Assembly (NCBI RefSeq): GCF_003634965.1
Contig: NZ_RBXP01000015.1
Location: forward strand, 124,001-188,000
From: Azonexus fungiphilus
GTDB lineage: Bacteria; Pseudomonadota; Gammaproteobacteria; Burkholderiales; Rhodocyclaceae
Reading direction: 5' to 3'
DNA length: 64,000 nt
The position numbers and the translations under genes are program-made. The notes under the pieces were generated by a model. The model saw nothing but the letters and a program-made list of their open reading frames with translations. It had not been told where the DNA came from and searched no databases. Below are positions 58,706 to 64,000 of the stretch, one piece after another (the stretch's first letter is position 1; each line of letters opens with the position of its first letter).

Positions 58706-58737
58706 GGCCGCGCTTCCCGCAAGGGGCGCGGCCTTTT
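58706..58737 (+). terminator. Rho-independent terminator of dctPQM
   Basis: GGCCGCGC (58706-58713), 12-base loop, GCGCGGCC (58726-58733), TTTT; 25 bases after the dctM stop. Confidence 0.85.
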
Positions 58738-58782
58738 GCATCTCTGTGGCACAATCAGCCTCCTTTCGTCTGCTCCCCGATC

Positions 58783-59466
58783 ATGAAATTCGCTCTCTCC
58801 ATCATCGCGCTGATCGTCGCCGCGCTGGTCGTTCCTTTCTTCATTCCCGGCGCCGGCAAGCAGGAAGGGGTCGATCCGAACGCCAACCTGCCGTGGCAGA
58901 TCGAGCTCGATGGTCAGGGTGGCAGCCGCGTCTTCGGCGTACGGCCTGGTGTCCAGACGCTTGGCGAGGTGCGCGCCATTCTCGGCGGCGAGCCGGAAGT
59001 GGCGATCATTGCCCGCCCCGACGAGCCGGGGGCGCTGGAGGCTTACTACGCCCAGTTGCCGCTCGGTTTCGTGCTGGCCAAGGTGATTCTGACGGTCGAC
59101 GTCGATCCGGCGGCAATTATCGCGATGCGCGAACGGGCGCCCAAGGCCGAGTACATGGAAAGCACGACGCGCAAGATCACCCTGCACCCGGACGACCTGG
59201 CCGCGGCCGAGCGCTTGCCGGTACGGGCGGTTGCGGTGATTCCCACGGTCAACCTCGACGAAGCGACGATTTTCCAGCGCTTCGGCCAGCCGGCCGAGCG
59301 CCTGCCGGTTTCCGACAAGCGCGTGCATCTGCTCTATCCCGAGCGCGGCCTCGACATCGTCGTCGACGCCGACGGCAAGGAGCTGCTGCAATACGTCGCG
59401 CCGCGCGACTTCGCGCTGCTGCGCGAGCCCTTGCGCAAGGCCGCGGGCGGACAGTCCGGCGGGTAA
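58783..59466 (+). CDS. Conserved hypothetical membrane-anchored protein
   Basis: The 227-residue product has an N-terminal signal anchor ([23 protein letters not shown]) and a soluble, mainly beta-alpha region with [31 protein letters not shown] and a C-terminal [14 protein letters not shown] do not recognise the family; the HTLGE-type segment resembles proteins found before ndk in related betaproteobacteria, but this is from memory. It lies 46 bases after the dctM terminator and 64 before ndk. Its role is unknown. Confidence 0.75.
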   Translation: MKFALSIIALIVAALVVPFFIPGAGKQEGVDPNANLPWQIELDGQGGSRVFGVRPGVQTLGEVRAILGGEPEVAIIARPDEPGALEAYYAQLPLGFVLAKVILTVDVDPAAIIAMRERAPKAEYMESTTRKITLHPDDLAAAERLPVRAVAVIPTVNLDEATIFQRFGQPAERLPVSDKRVHLLYPERGLDIVVDADGKELLQYVAPRDFALLREPLRKAAGGQSGG

Positions 59467-59530
59467 GGCGCGCGCTTATCTGCTAAAATTCCCCGTTTTT
59501 CAACCGACTAGCTTTTTCCGGAGCAAACCC

Positions 59531-59959
59531 ATGGCTATCGAACGCACCCTTTCCATCATCAAGCCGGACGCCGTCAAGAAGAACGTCATCGGCCAGATCT
59601 ACTCCCGCTTCGAAGGCGCCGGCCTGAAGGTCATCGCCGCCCGCATGACCTGGCTGTCCGAACAGGAAGCCGGCCAGTTCTACGCCGTGCACAAGGATCG
59701 CCCCTTCTTCAAGGATCTGGTCTCGTTCATGACCTCGGGCCCGGTGATGATCCAGGCCCTCGAGGGCGAGAACGCCATCGCCAAGAACCGTGAACTGATG
59801 GGCGCCACCGATCCGAAGAAGGCCGAGAAGGGCACCATCCGTGCCGATTTCGCCGAGTCGATCGACGCCAACGCCGTGCATGGCTCCGATGCCCCGGAAA
59901 CCGCCGCCGTGGAAGTCGCCTTCTTCTTCCCGGGCATGAACACCTACGCCGGTCGCTAA
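59531..59959 (+). CDS. ndk: Nucleoside diphosphate kinase
   Basis: The 142-residue protein has the NDK fold with the active-site His in [15 protein letters not shown] (near residue 118) and the nucleotide-binding [15 protein letters not shown] start. It balances nucleoside triphosphates. CGGAG precedes the ATG. It heads the conserved ndk-rlmN-pilF-rodZ-ispG run. Confidence 0.98.
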   Translation: MAIERTLSIIKPDAVKKNVIGQIYSRFEGAGLKVIAARMTWLSEQEAGQFYAVHKDRPFFKDLVSFMTSGPVMIQALEGENAIAKNRELMGATDPKKAEKGTIRADFAESIDANAVHGSDAPETAAVEVAFFFPGMNTYAGR

Positions 59960-59966
59960 GCCGCAG

Positions 59967-61061
59967 ATGTCCGTCAATCTGCTGGATTTCGATGCGGCCG
60001 GCCTGACCGCCTGGTTCGCCGAGCAGGGCGAGAAGCCCTTTCGTGCGAAACAGGTGCTGCGCTGGATGCATCGCGCCGGCGTGGCGGACTTCGACGCCAT
60101 GACCGACATCGCCAAGAGCTTGCGCGACAAGCTCAAGGCGAAGGCGGTCGTGGCGCCGCCTGCGCTCGTCTCCGACAAGCTGTCGGACGACGGCACGCGC
60201 AAGTTCCTGGTCGACGTCGGCAACGGCAATGCCGTCGAGACGGTCTTCATTCCCGAAGACGACCGGGGCACGCTCTGCATTTCCACGCAAGCCGGCTGCG
60301 CGCTCGACTGCGCCTTCTGCTCGACCGGCAAGCAGGGTTTCAACCGCAACCTCACCGTTGCCGAGATCATTGGCCAGCTGTGGCAGGCCAACCAGGCACT
60401 GGGCGCGGTTCACGGCGACGAAAGGGTGATTTCCAACGTCGTCATGATGGGCATGGGCGAACCGCTCGCCAACTACGACAACACCGTCGTCGCGCTGCGG
60501 CTGATGCTCGACGACAACGCCTACGGGCTGTCGCGCCGCCGGGTCACGGTGTCCACTTCCGGCCTGGTGCCGGCGATCGACCGCTTGCGCGAGGATTGCC
60601 CGGTGGCTCTGGCAGTTTCGCTGCACGCACCGAACGACAGCTTGCGCGACGAACTGGTCCCGATCAACCAGAAATATCCGCTCAAGGAGTTGATGGCGGC
60701 CTGCCTGCGCTACCTCGAAAAGGCGCCGCGCGATTTCATCACCTTCGAATACACGATGATGGCCGGGATCAATGACAGCGACGCGCATGCCCGCGAACTG
60801 CTGGCGCTGGTCCGCGACGTGCCGTGCAAATTCAACCTGATTCCGTTCAATCCCTTCCCGGGGTCGCCGTTTCGCCGTTCGCCGGCCGAGCGCGTGCGCC
60901 GTTTCGGCGAGATCCTGATCCAGGCCGGGATCGTCACGACGACGCGCAAGACGCGCGGTGACGACATCGACGCTGCCTGTGGCCAGTTGGCCGGGCAGGT
61001 CAAGGACAAGACCCGGCGTACCGCCGGTGCGGTCATTCCAATTCAGGAGCTGAGGACATGA
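59967..61061 (+). CDS. rlmN: Dual-specificity 23S rRNA/tRNA adenine C2-methyltransferase
   Basis: The 364-residue radical-SAM enzyme has the iron-sulphur motif CALDCAFC (Cys near 111, 115, 118) in [24 protein letters not shown]-binding [13 protein letters not shown] and the C-terminal Cys in [10 protein letters not shown] that forms the covalent intermediate. It methylates A2503 of 23S rRNA and A37 of tRNAs. It starts seven bases after ndk; its stop overlaps the pilF start by four bases. Confidence 0.97.
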   Translation: MSVNLLDFDAAGLTAWFAEQGEKPFRAKQVLRWMHRAGVADFDAMTDIAKSLRDKLKAKAVVAPPALVSDKLSDDGTRKFLVDVGNGNAVETVFIPEDDRGTLCISTQAGCALDCAFCSTGKQGFNRNLTVAEIIGQLWQANQALGAVHGDERVISNVVMMGMGEPLANYDNTVVALRLMLDDNAYGLSRRRVTVSTSGLVPAIDRLREDCPVALAVSLHAPNDSLRDELVPINQKYPLKELMAACLRYLEKAPRDFITFEYTMMAGINDSDAHARELLALVRDVPCKFNLIPFNPFPGSPFRRSPAERVRRFGEILIQAGIVTTTRKTRGDDIDAACGQLAGQVKDKTRRTAGAVIPIQELRT

Positions 61062-61891
61062 AGATGCATTTCCGTAGCCTTCGTACTGTTTTCCTGTTCG
61101 TGTTTGCCGGTGCCGCGCTGCCGGTAGCGGCGCAATACGAGCCGACGACGCCGCAGGGGCAGGCGCAGGCGGTCAATGCGCAGAATGCCGCCAACGCCGC
61201 GCCGTCGGTTGCCGACCCGCGCAGCCGGGCGAAGATTCATACCGAGCTTGGTGCCCTCTATTTCCAGGCCGGTAATCCGGCTGCTGCGCTCGAGCACCTG
61301 GCGCTTGCCCTCGACATCGATTCCAGCTTCTATCACGCCTACAGCGTGCGTGGCCTGATCTACGCGGCGTTGCGCGAATACGCCAAGGCTGAGGCCGACT
61401 TTGCCCGCGCCCTGTCGCGCGGTGCCAATGACCCGGAAGTGAACAACAACTACGGCTGGTTCCTTTGCGAAACCGGCAAGGAGCGCCAGTCGGTCCAGTA
61501 TTTCGACCGCGCCCTGCGCGATCCGTTGTACGAAACGCCCGACCGTGCCTACACCAATGCCGGCGTCTGTCTGCTCAAGGTCGGCGACATCGACCAGGCG
61601 CAGAACTACCTGCTGCAGGCCGTCCGCGTGTCGCGCACCGGCGCCCTGACGGCACGCGTCGGCCTGGCCGGCATCTTCTATCGTCGCGGCAACCTCGACG
61701 AAGCGCGCATCTACCTGAACGAAGCCTTGCGCATGATGGAACCGCCGACGGCCGAGGCACTCTGGCTTGGCATCCGGATCGAGCGCAAGCTCGGCGACAA
61801 GCGTGCCGAGAGCGGTTTCACCGCACAGTTGCGCAGTCGTTATCCGACTTCGAACGAATACCAGTCATTCCTCAAGGGCAATTTTGAATGA
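61058..61891 (+). CDS. pilF: Type IV pilus biogenesis protein PilF/PilW (TPR)
   Basis: The 277-residue protein has six tetratricopeptide-type repeats ([63 protein letters not shown] and others). PilF helps the PilQ secretin assemble in the outer membrane. Canonical PilF is a lipoprotein with a Cys at the signal cleavage site; here the signal peptide ([18 protein letters not shown]) has no Cys, so it is probably a soluble periplasmic protein. The ATG overlaps the rlmN stop and the stop overlaps the rodZ start. Confidence 0.9.
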   Translation: MKMHFRSLRTVFLFVFAGAALPVAAQYEPTTPQGQAQAVNAQNAANAAPSVADPRSRAKIHTELGALYFQAGNPAAALEHLALALDIDSSFYHAYSVRGLIYAALREYAKAEADFARALSRGANDPEVNNNYGWFLCETGKERQSVQYFDRALRDPLYETPDRAYTNAGVCLLKVGDIDQAQNYLLQAVRVSRTGALTARVGLAGIFYRRGNLDEARIYLNEALRMMEPPTAEALWLGIRIERKLGDKRAESGFTAQLRSRYPTSNEYQSFLKGNFE

Positions 61892-62814
61892 GTGAACAGA
61901 TCGACAACGCGCCGCTCATCGACAGCGAAGCTCCTGTGATCGAGCCGGTGCTGCCGAGCGTCGGCAGCATCCTGCGCGTCGCCCGCGAGGGGCGCGGCCT
62001 GCAGACCGCCGAAATTGCCCAGGCGCTGAAGCTCGGGCAACGCCAGGTCGAGGCGCTCGAGCGCGACGAATGGGACGGTTTGCCCGGTCCGACCTTCATT
62101 CGTGGGTTTGTCCGCAATTACGCCCGTCTGGTTGGTGTCGACGCCGGCCCGCTGATGGATCGCCTGACCGCACTGCTCGACAAGCCGGTCGATACCCTGA
62201 CCGTGCCGGCCGCACCGCCGGCCAGGATCAGCGGTTCGAGCCGCTCGCGTGACGGCCTGGTGGTCGGCATCGGCGCGCTCCTGCTCAGTCTCGCCGCGCT
62301 GGCCTATTTCCTGTTGCCGAGCGACCTCACGGCGCTGCGTGACAGTCTGCAAGGTTTGCTCGACGGTGAGGCCAAGCCGGCCGAAGTCGTGCCGGCGCCG
62401 GCCAGTCAGGAGCCGCTGTTCCCGCCGGGCAGCAGCGCTGACCAGGTCATTGCCCCGCAAGCCGAGGCTTCTGCCGATGCCGCCGTACCGGCGGGTGAGG
62501 CCCAGTCGCCGGTCGCGCCGGCAACGCCGTCGGCCGCGCCGGCCAGTCCGCAGGCTGTCGCCGCCGATGTCGCGACGCCGCCGCAGTTGCGTTTCGTCGT
62601 CAGCAAGGAATCGTGGATCGAAGTCCGCGATCGCGACGGTGCCGTTGTCTTTTCGCAGCGTCTCGCGGCGGGTTCCGAGCAGCAGGTCGGTGGCAAGGGG
62701 CCGTTGTCGGTGGCGATCGGCTACGCGCCGGGCGTCACGCTGCATACCCGTGGCCAGATCGTCAACCTGCAGCCGCACACCCGTGGCGATGTCGCACGCC
62801 TGGTGCTGGAGTAA
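61888..62814 (+). CDS. rodZ: RodZ-like cytoskeleton protein
   Basis: The 308-residue protein has a cytoplasmic helix-turn-helix (about 26-90; VGSILRVAREGRGLQTAEIAQALKL, GPTFIRGFVRNYARLVG), a membrane helix (about 126-146), a Pro/Ala linker and a C-terminal RodZ domain (LRFVVSKESWIEVRDRDGAVVFSQRL). RodZ links MreB to the cell-wall machinery and keeps rod shape. ATGA overlap with pilF. Confidence 0.94.
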   Translation: MSEQIDNAPLIDSEAPVIEPVLPSVGSILRVAREGRGLQTAEIAQALKLGQRQVEALERDEWDGLPGPTFIRGFVRNYARLVGVDAGPLMDRLTALLDKPVDTLTVPAAPPARISGSSRSRDGLVVGIGALLLSLAALAYFLLPSDLTALRDSLQGLLDGEAKPAEVVPAPASQEPLFPPGSSADQVIAPQAEASADAAVPAGEAQSPVAPATPSAAPASPQAVAADVATPPQLRFVVSKESWIEVRDRDGAVVFSQRLAAGSEQQVGGKGPLSVAIGYAPGVTLHTRGQIVNLQPHTRGDVARLVLE

Positions 62815-62817
62815 GCC

Positions 62818-64000
62818 GTGAGCGTCGTCAGCAAGCGTCCGACCCGATCGACCGCGATCGCCCATGTCCGCCTCGGCGGCGATGCACCGGTGGTCATCCA
62901 GTCGATGACCAATACCGATACCGCCGATTACCTGAAGACTGCCCTCCAGTGTGCCGAGCTGGCGCGTGCCGGTTCCGAACTGGTGCGCATCACCGTGAAT
63001 TCGCCGGAGGCGGCGGCAGCGGTGCCGAAGATTCGCGATCATCTCGACAAGATGAACTGCAATGTGCCGCTGATCGGCGATTTCCACTACAACGGCCACC
63101 GTCTGCTCAGCGAGCACCCGGCCTGCGCCGAGGCACTGGCCAAGTACCGGATCAACCCGGGCAATGTCGGTTTCGGCAAGAAGAAGGACGAGCAGTTTGC
63201 ACAGATGGTCGAGCTCGCCTGCCGCTACGACAAGCCGGTGCGCATCGGCGTGAACTGGGGCAGTCTCGACCAGGAACTGCTGGCACGCATCATGGACGAG
63301 AACTCGCGCCTGGCGCAGCCGCTCGATGCGACCGAGATGATGCGCCATGCGATGGTTACCTCGGCCCTCGAATCGGCGGCCAAGGCCGAGGAAGTCGGCC
63401 TGGCCGGCGAGAAGATCATCCTCTCGTGCAAGGTTTCCAGCGTTCAGGACCTGATCGCGATCTACCGCGAACTGGCGCGGCGCGCCGATTATGCGCTGCA
63501 TCTCGGGTTGACCGAGGCCGGCATGGGCTCGAAGGGCATTGTCGCGTCGACCGCTGCGCTGTCCGTGCTGCTCCAGGAAGGCATCGGCGACACCATCCGC
63601 GTCTCGCTGACGCCGGAGCCGGGTGGTTCGCGCAGCCAGGAAGTCATCGTCGCCCAGGAAATCCTGCAGACCATGGGCTTGCGTGCGTTCACGCCGATGG
63701 TCGCGGCCTGTCCCGGTTGCGGCCGGACGACCTCGACCTTCTTCCAGGAACTGGCCGGCGAGGTGCAGGATTTCGTGCGCGCCCGCATGCCGGAGTGGAA
63801 GCTGCATTACGACGGCGCCGAGAACATGACGCTGGCCGTCATGGGCTGCATCGTCAACGGTCCGGGCGAATCGAAGCACGCCAACATCGGCATCTCGCTG
63901 CCAGGCACCGGCGAAGCACCGTCGGCGCCGGTCTACGAAGATGGCGAGAAGACCGTGACGCTCAAGGGCGACAACATCGCCAACGAATTCAAGGACATCA
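62818..64000 (+). CDS. ispG: 4-hydroxy-3-methylbut-2-enyl diphosphate synthase (cut at window end)
   Basis: The frame is open to the last base (394 codons). It has the IspG TIM barrel ([36 protein letters not shown]) and the iron-sulphur part ([23 protein letters not shown]). IspG converts MEcPP to HMBPP in the MEP isoprenoid pathway. The start is GTG at 62818, three bases after the rodZ stop; about 25-30 residues are missing at the end by comparison with family length. Confidence 0.96.
   Translation, partial: MSVVSKRPTRSTAIAHVRLGGDAPVVIQSMTNTDTADYLKTALQCAELARAGSELVRITVNSPEAAAAVPKIRDHLDKMNCNVPLIGDFHYNGHRLLSEHPACAEALAKYRINPGNVGFGKKKDEQFAQMVELACRYDKPVRIGVNWGSLDQELLARIMDENSRLAQPLDATEMMRHAMVTSALESAAKAEEVGLAGEKIILSCKVSSVQDLIAIYRELARRADYALHLGLTEAGMGSKGIVASTAALSVLLQEGIGDTIRVSLTPEPGGSRSQEVIVAQEILQTMGLRAFTPMVAACPGCGRTTSTFFQELAGEVQDFVRARMPEWKLHYDGAENMTLAVMGCIVNGPGESKHANIGISLPGTGEAPSAPVYEDGEKTVTLKGDNIANEFKDI

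Overview
The window is gene-dense, GC-rich bacterial chromosome. It fits a betaproteobacterium, most likely of the Rhodocyclales (Dechloromonas/Azonexus-like). Supporting signs are the order ndk-rlmN-pilF-rodZ-ispG, a polyhydroxyalkanoate phasin, a cbb3 oxidase gene pair, a TRAP dicarboxylate transporter with its own two-component system, and an unusually large number of multidomain sensor kinases. The genus is inference from gene content only. I saw no rRNA, tRNA, CRISPR array, insertion sequence or prophage. No stretch longer than about 300 bases lacks a gene.

Layout. 1-6.8 kb: exonuclease end, YceH, a lone urtA, a small ORF, phasin, glutathione transferase, membrane diguanylate cyclase, Ada-type methyltransferase. 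6.8-8.4 kb: a ccoN-ccoQ pair without ccoO/ccoP. 8.7-14.8 kb: GlpR-like regulator, binding-protein ABC transporter, GpdQ-like phosphodiesterase and HAD phosphatase, read as a uptake and breakdown operon for phosphodiesters or phosphonates. 14.7-23 kb: LysE exporter, AraC regulator, OsmC-YcaO fusion, LysR regulator, DUF2917 protein, thioesterase, cupin, transglutaminase, thiopurine methyltransferase. 23.2-30.8 kb: a LuxR response regulator with an NCS1-permease/histidine-kinase/receiver fusion, then a CHASE hybrid kinase. 31-39.1 kb: a transglutaminase/DUF2126, ATP-grasp/alpha-E, transglutaminase and flavoprotein operon. 39.1-48.4 kb (minus strand): two large sensor kinases, an HD-GYP response regulator, rsgA, a cytochrome c and a Ste24-type protease, divergent from orn. 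49-52.8 kb: glycosyltransferase, rpmE, rho, trxA. 52.9-58.7 kb: dctR/dctS-like pair divergent from dctPQM. 58.8-64 kb: hypothetical protein, ndk, rlmN, pilF, rodZ, ispG (cut by the window end).

Signalling dominates: one GGDEF and one HD-GYP protein (c-di-GMP synthesis and breakdown), five histidine kinases and three response regulators. Several operons are translationally coupled by ATGA overlaps. Both binding-protein genes (9.5 kb and 55.6 kb) are followed by a terminator-like hairpin before the permease genes.

The most unusual signal is a dispersed palindrome: two 22-base arms around GGTCGACC, best copy at 23123-23166. Other copies and decayed copies lie between genes (4.05, 8.5, 34.3 kb) and inside genes, where they are read in frame (41.4, 48.2, possibly 26.0 and 54.5 kb) and usually encode Val-Asp-Arg.
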